A model generated the notes under the pieces. The model saw nothing but the letters and a program-made list of their open reading frames with translations, ran no database searches and was not told the origin of the DNA. This document shows positions 17,551-27,600 of a stretch of 64,000 bases of DNA, piece after piece. Source of the stretch: CBDHFQ01 sp965262565 (GTDB taxonomy: Bacteria > Bacteroidota > Bacteroidia > J057). Both the position numbers and the translations under genes were made by a program. How positions within the stretch are numbered: position 1 is the first letter of the stretch; each line of letters opens with the position of its first letter. The stretch covers positions 124,001-188,000 of the forward strand of contig CBDHFQ010000020.1 in NCBI GenBank assembly GCA_965262565.1, read 5' to 3'.

Positions 17551-18324
17551 ATGAACCAAATTGTATATGACCATAGTTTTGAAGGCTTTCTTTGTGCCGT
17601 TTTTGCTTTCTACAACCAAAAAGAGAAAAATGGGAGTATTGTGAGATCTGATTATGTACAACCTTCTTTATTTGGAAATGTCATAATGGTAGGGACAGAA
17701 CCTCACAAAGCAGAAAGGGTATGGAATGGATTAGAGAGAAAAGCGGGAAAAAGGGTGTTAAAGATGCTATATCGAGTATTTCTATCCGAATTGCCAGAAC
17801 GGGAAAGGGTGATGCTCGAAGTTATTCAAAGAGCTTTTAACATAGGATCAGGTGTGCTGGGAGAATGGCATTTGCCAGAAGTAATGAGGCTACAGGAAAT
17901 TGATAAAATGATTGGGAGAGAAAAGCATCGGTTTGAGGCGTTTGTTCGATTTCGCAAGCTGAAAGATGGTAGGTATTATGCATTAATCGACCCGGATTTC
18001 GATATATTACCACTTATTCTTCCTCATTTTATATCTCGTTATGCGGATCAGCACTGGATAATTCACGATGTGAAACGGCAATATGCTATCGCTTTTGATA
18101 CGATTCACTGGCAGGTCATCAGGTTCGAATCAGAAGGAAGAATCATCCAGGATATCCCCAACTCAGAGTGGGATGATAGTGAGCATGAATATGATCAATT
18201 ATGGCGGACCTACTTTCAGGCGGTCAATATTCCTTTGAGAAAAAATACGAAACTACATATTCAGCATGTGCCCAGAAGGTATTGGAAATATTTATGGGAA
18301 AAAAGAGGGGCTTTCTATGAATAA
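17551..18324 (+). CDS. DUF4130 / radical-SAM-linked DNA metabolism protein
   Basis: 257 residues. The N-terminus YDHSFEGFLCAVFAFYNQKE and the core FRKLKDGRYYALIDPDFDILPLILPHF...WIIHDVKRQYAI are those of the DUF4130 family, the conserved partner of the rSAM protein just upstream. In other bacteria it is often fused to a uracil-DNA glycosylase of family 4. Here the protein ends at PRRYWKYLWEKRGAFYE with no glycosylase domain, and none is found in the window. Predicted cytoplasmic, with a DNA-repair role by association only. Confidence 0.85.
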   Translation: MNQIVYDHSFEGFLCAVFAFYNQKEKNGSIVRSDYVQPSLFGNVIMVGTEPHKAERVWNGLERKAGKRVLKMLYRVFLSELPERERVMLEVIQRAFNIGSGVLGEWHLPEVMRLQEIDKMIGREKHRFEAFVRFRKLKDGRYYALIDPDFDILPLILPHFISRYADQHWIIHDVKRQYAIAFDTIHWQVIRFESEGRIIQDIPNSEWDDSEHEYDQLWRTYFQAVNIPLRKNTKLHIQHVPRRYWKYLWEKRGAFYE

Positions 18325-18345
18325 AAGATATAAGAATACAATGGC

Positions 18346-18384
18346 AAAAAAAATGACGGATACCCAAGTAATATGAGTATCCGT
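18346..18384 (-). terminator. Rho-independent terminator of the RRM protein gene
   Basis: On the minus strand an eight-base perfect stem ACGGATAC/GTATCCGT with a loop of about 13 bases, followed after CA by a run of eight T (plus-strand A-run 18346-18353). It lies 32 bases past the stop codon of the RNA-binding protein gene. Confidence 0.75.
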
Positions 18385-18415
18385 TGTAATTTGGTATATG
18401 ATCATTGAGAATGAT

Positions 18416-18691
18416 TTACCATCTGCTGTTTGAGTGGTTTTCTTGTTGACCACGTGGTTCAGCTTTCTTCACCACAATGTAACGTCCATCCAACTCAACT
18501 CCATCGAGTTCGCGAATAGCATTTAGAGCTTCATTTTCATTCGCCATTTCGACGAATCCAAATCCTCGAGAACGACCCGTAAATTTGTCCAGAATAACCT
18601 TAGCAGAATCAACTTGTCCGAATTCTGCAAAAACTTCGTGAAGATCTTCACTCTGGGTGTTGTAATCGAGTCTTGCTACAAAAATGTTCAT
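18416..18691 (-). CDS. Small RNA-binding protein with a single RRM
   Basis: 91 residues making one RNA recognition motif. RNP2 is NIFVARLDY at the start and RNP1 is RSRGFGFVEM at about residues 45-54. A short basic tail (KKAEPRGQQENHSNSRW) follows. Proteins of this kind in cyanobacteria and Bacteroidota bind single-stranded RNA and are often cold induced. A monocistronic unit with its own terminator and a candidate promoter about 130 bases upstream, leaving an untranslated leader of about 115 bases. Confidence 0.9.
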   Translation of the reverse strand: MNIFVARLDYNTQSEDLHEVFAEFGQVDSAKVILDKFTGRSRGFGFVEMANENEALNAIRELDGVELDGRYIVVKKAEPRGQQENHSNSRW

Positions 18692-19131
18692 AAATAATAT
18701 CTAGAATAAAATTAAAAAATGCATGTTATCTATCTTTTCAGGTGTTCTTAGTTAAGTGATAGTGTATAATTCATGCAATACACATCAACCCTCAAAGATG
18801 AGTTATCCTATAACAAACAAAATTAAGTGGGAAAAATTCGACTCTTTCAATCTGGAAGGAGAACAAATAACATCTACAACTAAAATTTGATTCGTCACAA
18901 GACTTATGTAAAAGTAAGCAAACTATATTGTTAATAAAACTAATGATAGAATTATTTGTAATTTGTTAGGATTTTGTATAAGAATTCCTGTCAATCTTCT
19001 TTTATTTTAGGTTTATTTTCACTTAAGGAAGGTAAATATAATAGGCTTAAGCTAAGAGCTCATGTTATAAGAAAAGCAAAATTGTAGGTAACCTTAGCTA
19101 ACTTCATCGACTATCGTCCACCATATAAAAG
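18692..19131. other. Intergenic region, 5' leader of RRM gene
   Basis: Apart from the candidate promoter at 18818-18850, I see no gene, RNA gene or strong repeat in these 440 bases. They are AT-rich and closed in most frames. Confidence 0.4.
18818..18850 (-). promoter_or_regulatory. Candidate Bacteroidota promoter for the RRM gene
   Basis: On the minus strand TAATTTTG matches the Bacteroidota -7 consensus TAnnTTTG (18818-18825). A TTG lies 22 bases further upstream (18848-18850) as a weak -33 element. Position fits a long 5' leader of the downstream gene. A single-site match only. Confidence 0.3.
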
Positions 19132-19440
19132 TTAATGTATCAATATTAACTGGCGATACATACTTTCAACCTCTCTATTAATGCATAGAATATACTGATT
19201 AGCTGGAAGCTGCCTGATATCTAAGCTGTGTTTAACGCCAATCGGAGATAAACGATATTCCCATACCTTTTTCCCTTCTAAACTAAATAACGCTATATGA
19301 TGGATAGCTAAGTCAATAGAAGTTATATGCAAAAATTTACTTGTGGGATTGGGATATATCTCAATTGGATGTGCATTTATGAGGTAAGGTATATTTGAAA
19401 CAGAGAAAACCCCCTGAAGGTCAAAAAAGGGCAGGCTCAT
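19132..19440 (-). pseudogene. Orphan type IX secretion sorting domain (gene remnant)
   Basis: 102 residues. The segment IEIYPNPTSKFLHI through LFSLEGKKVWEYRL and LPANQYILCI to the C-terminal QLILIH is a typical T9SS type A sorting domain (Por-secretion tail), normally the last 80 residues of a large exported protein. Here there is no passenger domain and no signal peptide. Just upstream is the terminator of the phosphoesterase operon. It is best read as the 3' remnant of a lost secreted-protein gene. It indicates that the lineage has, or had, a type IX secretion system. Confidence 0.6.
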
Positions 19441-19454
19441 TATTCAACTTTCAG

Positions 19455-19498
19455 AAAAAAACAGGACATATCAGGCATCATTAAATTTGAATGCCTGA
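19455..19498 (-). terminator. Terminator of the secreted phosphoesterase operon
   Basis: On the minus strand TCAGGCAT pairs with ATGCCTGA across a 12-base loop, followed by ATATGTCCTG and a run of seven T (plus-strand A-run 19455-19461). It is 35 bases after the last gene of the operon. Confidence 0.7.
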
Positions 19499-19532
19499 CA
19501 TTTCCTTCACAAATACATAGTCCTATAGATTA

Positions 19533-21428
19533 TTAATGGGAAAGTAGGGAAAAGCTCAGTGGCTTTCGATCCGTTTTAGGTCCATCCCATTCTACGGACA
19601 ACGCCTGTCCACCGATATTTTCAAAATATGTAACAACTATATCGTGTTTTCCCTTTGACAATGCTATCGTACCCGTTTTGGTCATAGGTCCATGGTCGCC
19701 ATCATTGTCCACTACCAATTTTCCGTCTATATATAATTGGCTACCATCATCTGAGGTAGTATAAAACTCATAGGTACCCTTCTGAGGTATCTGAATCTGT
19801 CCTTCGTATTTTACCGCAAAATGATCCATAACACTTCTGATCGAGTCCACTGAGAAATTGTCAATAGGACCCGTATATAGGGCTGTCAATGTATCGAAGT
19901 CTGGTAGTTTTCGCCAATTTCCCTCATAATAACTGTATTGTAAGCCTGTTCCCTGAGCAACTTTGGTATAGGTTTTCGAATCTGAAGCACTTGTAAACTT
20001 CTCTCCTTGAATCATGCGAGTATTCAAGGTGGTCGACTCCGCAATTTCAATCGGTTTATTATATACAGGTGAGCTACTGGTGGGATTTGAACCATCCAGG
20101 GTGTAATGAATGGTATAATCCTCCGAAGGAGCTGCTAATTCTATCTCCACCTGATCCGTAAATAATGGTCGTACGGTTTGAATAATATCATATTCGGTAG
20201 GGAGAAGAGAAATCTCCGTTGTCCCACTCAATAATAAATCCTCTTTATCTTCAAATTCGTAACCCATGGTCCAGTCTAATTGTATCGGTGCCTGCATATT
20301 GGGAGGAATGTTTTTTTCGGTGTCCAATTTAGCGGATACGGTTTTACGAGAGTTAGGAGCTAAGGTGAAAGAAAAAGAGGAAGGGGTAGGTTCAAAAGCG
20401 TGATCGTGGAAAAACTTGGCGTCTAATGTTAATGGTTGGTCAGAGGGATTGTTAAATGTGAGGTATACCATTGCTTCCCGATAAGTTGATTTGTCTGGGG
20501 TTAGGACAATGGATTCAAATTGGGTACTTTGAATGAGGGTACGAGTCAGGGCATAATCTTCCGGGGTAGTAATATTATGAGGTAAAATACCATCGAGCGT
20601 CAGATTTGCTAGTATAGGCCCTTCATCTGTCATAGTTACCAAGGTCACATGATCAAATTCTCCAAATCGAGGCCCTCTCAATTGACTTCCGCCCCCCGTC
20701 GTTGCCAGTGTATAATAATTGGCATTATTTCTTTCCATGTACATATAGTGATGAATATGGCCGGCGATCACTGTATGCTGTCTCCCTTCCAGTAGGTTCT
20801 CCACTTCTGTGAATCCTCCGGCGTACTCTCCATACATCCATAAAGGGTGGTGTAAAAATAAAAGTGTCCAACGAACATCCTGGTGTTCAGCAAGCTTTTC
20901 TTTGACAAAATTGACTTGCTTTTCATCGATCGTCAACGCATTTTCCGGATTGGAATCCAACATAAGGAATAAGACATCTTTGTAGACAAAGTGAAAGTAG
21001 GCTTTACCGAATTTTTCATTCCAGTATTTTCGCATTTCGTCATTTGAGATATCGTGATTTCCCGGAACAAAAAAGAAAGGCACTTTTAATGGGCCCAACT
21101 CAGCTTCAAAATCTTCCCACTCCTTATCCATTTGAGCTCTGTCTTCCGTCACGCCAGAAATGAAATCACCTACACTCATGACAAATTCAGGCATGAGAAA
21201 ATTGAGCTTCTCCGCTGCCTGTTTAAATACACCGGATCTAAGACCTCCTGTACGATCTGTCACAATGGCGAATTTGAAATTCATGGGATCATCGTAAAAA
21301 TCCAGATGGGTCCATGGATTTGCTTCGGGAGAAATATCTGTCTGAAAGTTAGGATTTTCTTGTCCTAGACTTACATTGGTACAAGAAATCCACGTAAGGA
21401 TAGCTAAAGAGATAAAGGTATGCTTCAT
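19533..21428 (-). CDS. Secreted calcineurin-like metallophosphoesterase with CHB_HEX and PA14 domains
   Basis: 631 residues with an N-terminal signal peptide. The calcineurin-type phosphoesterase (about 50-290) shows its five metal-binding motifs: D58 in IVTDRTGG, SVGDFI, PGNHDIS, FLHHPLW and AGHIHH. After a beta-sandwich linker comes a chitobiase/hexosaminidase C-terminal-like domain (IHYTLDGSNPTSSSPVY, about 435-485). The last domain is PA14-like (TTSDDGSQLYIDGKLVVDND, about 505-625), suggesting carbohydrate or surface binding. It is the last gene of a four-gene operon and its ATG overlaps the upstream stop (TAATG). The substrate is unknown; a phosphomonoester or diester is likely. Paralogous to the upstream neighbour and to 53853-55850. 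Confidence 0.85.
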   Translation of the reverse strand: MKHTFISLAILTWISCTNVSLGQENPNFQTDISPEANPWTHLDFYDDPMNFKFAIVTDRTGGLRSGVFKQAAEKLNFLMPEFVMSVGDFISGVTEDRAQMDKEWEDFEAELGPLKVPFFFVPGNHDISNDEMRKYWNEKFGKAYFHFVYKDVLFLMLDSNPENALTIDEKQVNFVKEKLAEHQDVRWTLLFLHHPLWMYGEYAGGFTEVENLLEGRQHTVIAGHIHHYMYMERNNANYYTLATTGGGSQLRGPRFGEFDHVTLVTMTDEGPILANLTLDGILPHNITTPEDYALTRTLIQSTQFESIVLTPDKSTYREAMVYLTFNNPSDQPLTLDAKFFHDHAFEPTPSSFSFTLAPNSRKTVSAKLDTEKNIPPNMQAPIQLDWTMGYEFEDKEDLLLSGTTEISLLPTEYDIIQTVRPLFTDQVEIELAAPSEDYTIHYTLDGSNPTSSSPVYNKPIEIAESTTLNTRMIQGEKFTSASDSKTYTKVAQGTGLQYSYYEGNWRKLPDFDTLTALYTGPIDNFSVDSIRSVMDHFAVKYEGQIQIPQKGTYEFYTTSDDGSQLYIDGKLVVDNDGDHGPMTKTGTIALSKGKHDIVVTYFENIGGQALSVEWDGPKTDRKPLSFSLLSH

Positions 21429-23389
21429 TATTTTTGGGTTTGAGTGGCTAATACGGTTTCAGTTAAGGTTTGAGCATCATAGGAACAATTTTCTATAGAG
21501 AGGGGTAGTCTGGCGTTTCCTTCTAGCTCATAGGAAACTTCCAATCCTTTACCTGCACGATCCTGAAAATAATGGATCTCTATGGTGTGAGTTCCTTTTG
21601 ATAATGCTATCTGACCTGATTCTTCTCTCAATCCATGGCGTAAATCATTATCTACCACTTCTTTTCCATCTATGAATAATTTTGATCCATCATCTGATCG
21701 AGTAAAAAATGTATAAGTCCCTGATTTGGAAAGGGAAATATTGCCTTTGTACACAATTCCGTAGAAATACGCTCTTCGTGCAATATCATCTAATTCAAAA
21801 TCATCTGCTACGGCCATGGTAGTTGGAGACAAGCGACTAAAATCGGGAAGTACTTGCCAACTACTTCCACTGGGATCATATTCGTAGTAATATGCCATGA
21901 GGCCTTTTCCAGGTTCTATTGCCTCGATCAAACAAGAATCCACCACACTCATCATTCCATCGTCTGTTACTATTCTCGCTTTTACTTTTGTAGGATCGGA
22001 AATATTTAGTGGGGTGGTATAAACAGAGGAAGTCAGGTCTGGATCAGATCCATCTAAGGTATATCTTATCTGCGTGTGGGGAAGCTCATTCTGGAAACTT
22101 AAGGTAAATGGATCTATTAATACTCCCTTCTCTGTGGGAATAACATCATAAGCTGCTGCTTCTACTGGAAAAGCGTATGTTCCTTTGAGACGTAAGTCTT
22201 CATAATCAATGAGCTCATACCCCATTTCCCAATCCAATTCCATTTGCATCATTTCCTCCCATTCGAAAGGCTGATCAGCAGTAAGTTCTACAGGAATGAT
22301 TTTCTCGCTATTAGCAGGGATGATTTCATCTAATTTGATAGGAGATACATCAACATGGTGATGATGAAAAAAGGAAGCTTCTATATGCAAAGGATGATCT
22401 GAGGGATTTTGAAAAGACAAATAAGCCATTCCACGAGTAAAATTTTCTCCTGGCAGCACTAACATATCACTGCTAAAAGCAGTACTTTGAACTAATTCTC
22501 GGGACAGCATAACGGATTCAGTGGTGGCTACATCAGGAGGAAGAATACCATCCAGGCGAACGTTTGCCATGATAGGACCCTCATCTGTCATAGTAATCCA
22601 TGAAATATGATCAAATTGGCCAAAGCTATTTCCTCTTAATCCGCTTCCTCCCCCTGTCGTAGCTAAAATGGTATATTGCGTTCCTTTTCTTTCGAACTGT
22701 CTATAAGTGTGTTGGTGCCCGGCAAACACTGAATATGATCTATCAGATAGCATTTCTTCTATTTTGTCGAAATTGCTCATAAAAGGGTATACCCATAGCG
22801 GATGATGCATGAACACTAAAGTCCATCTTACATCCTGATGCTCTTCCAGCGTTTGCTCAAAGTATTCCAATTGATCCTGACCGATGGTTTCACCTTGTTC
22901 CTCATTGGTAAATAAGCATAGAAACAAGACGTCTTTGTATCGAAAGGAATAATAGGGCGATCCATACCTTTTATTCCAATCCTGACGCATGACATCATTA
23001 TGTATATCATGATTTCCAGGTAGATAGAAGAAAGGCATGCTTAATGGCTCTATAATACTATTAAATTCTTGCCACTCTTTTTCAAGACCCAGGGTATCTT
23101 CTCCGGAATTTCCTTCAATCAGGTCGCCAACGCTGATGACAAACTCAGGCTGTAACATATTGAGCTTTTTTACTGCATCAGCAAACACGCCTTCTCTATG
23201 CCCACCTGTTCGGTCGGTGACGATAGCAAACTGAAAATGATTGGGATCATCCTGAAAAGAAAGATGGGTCCAGGGCTTTTCTTCTGTGGATAAATTGCTG
23301 TTAAATGAAGGAGGTTCCGGCTCCTGGGCTTTCATTTTAATATAACATAGGGCCAGACAGGAGAATATAAGTAGCAAGGGAAAACGCAT
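21428..23389 (-). CDS. Secreted calcineurin-like metallophosphoesterase with CHB_HEX and PA14 domains
   Basis: 653 residues, a tandem paralogue of the gene downstream with the same architecture. It has a signal peptide, the phosphoesterase motifs IVTDRTGGHREG, SVGDLIEG, LPGNHDI, FMHHPLW and AGHQHTY, then IRYTLDGSDPDLTSSVY (CHB_HEX-like) and FTRSDDGSKLFIDGKEVVDND (PA14-like). The last motif is GHQHTY instead of GHIHHY in the paralogue, so the last metal-site His is kept but its surroundings differ. It is third in the operon, 63 bases after the endonuclease/phosphatase gene. It extends about 20 residues beyond the PA14 domain. Confidence 0.85.
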   Translation of the reverse strand: MRFPLLLIFSCLALCYIKMKAQEPEPPSFNSNLSTEEKPWTHLSFQDDPNHFQFAIVTDRTGGHREGVFADAVKKLNMLQPEFVISVGDLIEGNSGEDTLGLEKEWQEFNSIIEPLSMPFFYLPGNHDIHNDVMRQDWNKRYGSPYYSFRYKDVLFLCLFTNEEQGETIGQDQLEYFEQTLEEHQDVRWTLVFMHHPLWVYPFMSNFDKIEEMLSDRSYSVFAGHQHTYRQFERKGTQYTILATTGGGSGLRGNSFGQFDHISWITMTDEGPIMANVRLDGILPPDVATTESVMLSRELVQSTAFSSDMLVLPGENFTRGMAYLSFQNPSDHPLHIEASFFHHHHVDVSPIKLDEIIPANSEKIIPVELTADQPFEWEEMMQMELDWEMGYELIDYEDLRLKGTYAFPVEAAAYDVIPTEKGVLIDPFTLSFQNELPHTQIRYTLDGSDPDLTSSVYTTPLNISDPTKVKARIVTDDGMMSVVDSCLIEAIEPGKGLMAYYYEYDPSGSSWQVLPDFSRLSPTTMAVADDFELDDIARRAYFYGIVYKGNISLSKSGTYTFFTRSDDGSKLFIDGKEVVDNDLRHGLREESGQIALSKGTHTIEIHYFQDRAGKGLEVSYELEGNARLPLSIENCSYDAQTLTETVLATQTQK

Positions 23390-23452
23390 AATAAAGCAAT
23401 TGTTTTATAGGGTTGATAGTGAATTGGGTATTGATAGTCGTCTTGGGTTCAA

Positions 23453-24640
23453 TTAAGGTGATGTTGGGGGAAAAGAAACTCTCAAGCTTACCACAGCATG
23501 ATCCGCCAGCATTTTGCCTTTCAGTTCTCCCGGAGGATACACAGCTGGAACCACAGTGGGAGAGTACTTATCCTTTATAATGTTAAATCCCTTTACACAT
23601 AAGTAATCAATATGGGTGTTATTGAAGTGCACTCTTCCTCCTTTATATTCTTGTCCGGTGCCACTGGTTAAATCATTTGCTTCTTCTACTTCAAATCCAA
23701 AGTTATGGACGTATTGGAACAATTCACTTTTCATGCTGGTATTCAAATCTCCCCCTAAAATGACAGGTATGTCTGGAGCATATCCTTGTAAAGCATTGAT
23801 CAGCATATCCATTTCCTTCACCCGGATCTTTTCATTTATCTGATCTTTTCCACTTTCCAGATGGGTAACTACTAAAGCGATCTCAGAGGTTCCTATATTC
23901 ACTTTAGCAAACAAGGCCATTCTGCCGCCTAATCGCTGTTGTTCATGTTGGTACCACTTTTCTATCCCTGGAAACCTGATCATTTGGAGATCTCTTAAAG
24001 GATATTTAGATAAAATGGCATTGCCGTGATAACCCCATTGATTTTCTCCGCTGTATTCCTTCCTTTCCGCACCCGATCCCAGGGTGAGTTCTAAAAATTC
24101 CACGCCATAAGCATAATTCATCTGTAGTCGGGTAGCCATTTCTTTGGTGGTGTGAGCGTTAAATGATCTGGCCATCCCTAAGTCCATCTCGCCCAGGAAG
24201 ATAATATCCGGAGCTTCAAACGCGGGATCTTCTTGAATTAATTTCACATATTCCTCAAAATACCTACCTCTTTCAGTATTCCATGCAATGAGTTGCAAGC
24301 TAGTATCAGAGGAAGAAGAGGAAGAAATAGAATTATCGAGTTCTATTTCATTAATTTCTGGGACGCGTTCATTTAATTTTGAAGGGGTAGTTCCTTCTGG
24401 CAGTTGCTGGAGACGGGTTCTCTTATCCAGAGGAATTTGTTTAAGGCGATCTACCACTTGGGTATATATCTTTCCTTCAGGAGGTGGAAAATAAGCTGTT
24501 TTTTGCATAAGCGATGATTCTTGAGAAGGATCGCGACGGCTTTCAGTCGATGATTGGCATGCCACCATCGAAAGAGCTAATAGGCCCGCAATGAAAGGAT
24601 AAGGAAATAAATATGTGCAAGAGACTTGGCAAACGTTCAT
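23453..24640 (-). CDS. Endonuclease/exonuclease/phosphatase-family lipoprotein
   Basis: 395 residues. The N-terminus ends in a lipobox-like LSMVAC (Cys about 28), so it is probably a lipid-anchored exported protein. The DNase I-like (EEP) fold is complete: AWNTERGRYFEEY, IIFLGEMDLG (catalytic Glu), VVTHLESG, ILGGDLNTSM, HIDYLCVKG and LADHAVVS with the catalytic His. Members hydrolyse nucleic acids, sphingomyelin or inositol phosphates; the substrate cannot be read here. It starts eight bases after the MBL-GDPD-PhoD gene, so it belongs to one phosphoester-degrading operon. Confidence 0.85.
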   Translation of the reverse strand: MNVCQVSCTYLFPYPFIAGLLALSMVACQSSTESRRDPSQESSLMQKTAYFPPPEGKIYTQVVDRLKQIPLDKRTRLQQLPEGTTPSKLNERVPEINEIELDNSISSSSSSDTSLQLIAWNTERGRYFEEYVKLIQEDPAFEAPDIIFLGEMDLGMARSFNAHTTKEMATRLQMNYAYGVEFLELTLGSGAERKEYSGENQWGYHGNAILSKYPLRDLQMIRFPGIEKWYQHEQQRLGGRMALFAKVNIGTSEIALVVTHLESGKDQINEKIRVKEMDMLINALQGYAPDIPVILGGDLNTSMKSELFQYVHNFGFEVEEANDLTSGTGQEYKGGRVHFNNTHIDYLCVKGFNIIKDKYSPTVVPAVYPPGELKGKMLADHAVVSLRVSFPPTSP

Positions 24641-24648
24641 ACCTGTAG

Positions 24649-27600
24649 TTATCGTTTACTTGTTTGGTTATCTGCTGTTAGATCATTTAATGTGAAGCTT
24701 ACCTCAAAAGGAGTGCCGCTATGGGCTGTCACACAACTCAATGTTAGTACAGGAGCATCTTCCGTCCGTAAAGCCGTCATTTTCAGAAAAGATTCTTTCA
24801 CACCCGCATCGAAAATGAGATGGGGATGCGGAGCGTTAGCAGCTTCACTAACTCCTGTGTGTAGCGGAGAAGTGATAAATTCGGAAATTTGATAGCCAGC
24901 AGTCGATTCCGTATCATAAGTTAATAATCGGCTTCTGTGTATGTCTCCTCCTATCAGCACTACCCCTGAAATATTATGTTGACCGATTAACTTGAACAGC
25001 GCTTCTTTCTCATGAGGGTAGCTATCCCAATGATCAGGCTTATTTGGACGAACGGCTCCATTAAAAATCATGCTGCTGACGATAATCTTAAACTCGGCAG
25101 TAGAAGCGCGTAATTCCTCTGCTAACCATTCCCATTGACGCTTTCCTAGTAGCGTAGGTTGTTCCGAATCAAAAGGCGAAGCCTCTGTTCCGGCAAACCA
25201 ACGAGTATCTAATAAAAATACTTCCACCGGACCTCTTTTAAAGTGCGTGTAAATCCCTTGATCATCCATACCAAATGTAGGATTAGGACGAAATTGCATA
25301 AAAGCTGTTCTCGATCGTTCTTTGCCTTCCAAATTCCCATCCGTATCATTTTTGCCAAAATCGTGATCATCCCATACACTGTAAAAAGGCGTGGTGGATA
25401 AGAGTTGCTGAAATTCCGAAACTTCGTAAAATTCTTTATATCGTCTTTGTTGGTAGGAAAGGGTAGTAGCATCTATATAAGGAGTATCGCCGATAAGGAC
25501 CAGCAGATCGGGATCTTGTTTCCCCATCGCATCCCACACTGGCGTAGCTATTGATGGGATATCTCTCGCACAAGAACCAAACACTAATGTAAGTGAATCT
25601 ATCTGATCGTTTGGAAGAGGAGTAGTGAACTGAAATGGATGTGTTTGTAGGTTGGTGGCCAATGAGCTGTGCTGGCCCGTAGAAGAAGTGGCTGATGAAG
25701 ATTGACTGATGCGATAAGTGTAGGTAGTGTTGGGGCTTATTGGAGCAACTTTCCAGGTGATGGTAAAGTCCTGAGAAATATCGGTGTTTGAACTATAGTT
25801 TAACGTATCTGTGGTTCCTGATTCCCATACGTGAAGAGTATAAGTTCCTGGAGCGTCGAACCTTGCCCAAATATGCGCAGTTTCTGTTGTCAAATGCCCT
25901 ACGAAAGGTCCCTGACTCAGCCCGGCTTTGTGGCCTGAATACTGTAGCCAACGATCGTATTCTGAATCTATTTGAAATTCGGTAACTCCAGCGTTCTTCA
26001 GCCATGTAATGTCTTCATATGCCCCTTTCATAGGATCTTCTGTGCGGTAATGGAAAAGATTGACGGAGGGAACCACTGGCACGCCTATCGATTGGGCAAA
26101 TTGTACGGTTTCTACCTCTAATTCATTGCCGTGCTCGAAGAGAAAATATAACTGAGAGACCTCTTCATTGGCCTCCATTTTCTTCTTTAATTCTTCTCTA
26201 TTCACAGCTATTCGTGCTTTACCTTTAAAGTAGTCCTGAGATTCCTGGGTCCCAATGAAATATGCCGTTTCCAATAAGTCATAGGTACTTAGGATGCGCT
26301 CCATTTCCTGGTAAAAGGCTTTCGGATGCGAAGGAGGTTTGGTATCCATCATTAGCCTGATTTTTCCCTGACATAATTTTGCCAGTGTTTCAAACTGAAT
26401 AGGAGCTGTTCCTTGTGGCGTTCTCAATTGGCTAATCTCTTCCCACAACATATCAGCTACTTTTCTCGAATCTCCATAGAATCGTTCGAAGTCTTCATCG
26501 TGATGTACCACTAATTTGCCATCTTTGCTTTCTCGTATATCTACCTCTAACATCCAGTAATCTCTATCTATGGCAGCTTGAATGGCACTTTCACTATTTT
26601 CTGCATATCTTCCTTCTACAATTCCACCTCTATGTGCAATGAGTTTGTAATTTTTTCCTTTAGCGGTATACGGGCCAAACACATTCGTTACTTTTCTTTC
26701 CGTCGATTCATCATCCAGGATGATCATATAATACTCTTTACCGCCAGGCATCACTCTAATGAGAATATGACCTTCCATGCTTTTATAGTTGTTTGGGAGT
26801 GATGGCCCAATTACATCAACATTAGCCTGTAACATATTGGTAGCGAATAAATCTCTTTTGCCTGGATATAAATGGGTCGAGGTCAATCTACGCAATACTT
26901 CATGACCAGGATGATCAGAGGACCATGATTGCTGGACATATACACGTGCTTGCAGTGCTTTTACAAAGTTTTCATTATGAGCATCTCTGTTTCCGTGGTG
27001 GTTGAGGGTAGTCACATCCACTTCTCCTATGATTGGGCCGGCGGGAGTTTCCGTGTCTTCCCAATATGGCTTTCCCAACGAAACATCACCGGGCATATCT
27101 CCTCCGGTGAAGTATGAAAAATTACCATAGGAAATTCGGATAGCATTACTCAAAGGATTTTCGCCGGGAAGTTCATTGAAAGGAGTGTTGGAAAAATTGG
27201 GAAAGTATTCAAAAGTACTGTTAGCTGATCCAGTCCAATAAGTGCCGTTAGATTTAATATTTCGCACTTCAAAGGTGGGATAAGCCTCTTTGTTATATAG
27301 TAATCGAATCTGATCATTGGCTCCTACTTCTAATGCCATTACTTTCATTTCTCGCTCTTGCTGCTGCTCTTCGAGAAAGGTCCAATAATTTTTGATGCTT
27401 TGGTATTTTCCCTGATAACGAGGGAAAGTTTTCAGGATATGTTCCATCTCTTTCCCTTTTAAATCAATAGGATAGTTGTAATCAGGATATCCTCTATCAA
27501 TCATATGACGAATGGGAATCAGTTCCCCGACGCCGGTAATTCCTGTAAGTGCATATTTTTTCGAAGCGGATACAGGAGCACCATGATAGATGGAACCAAA

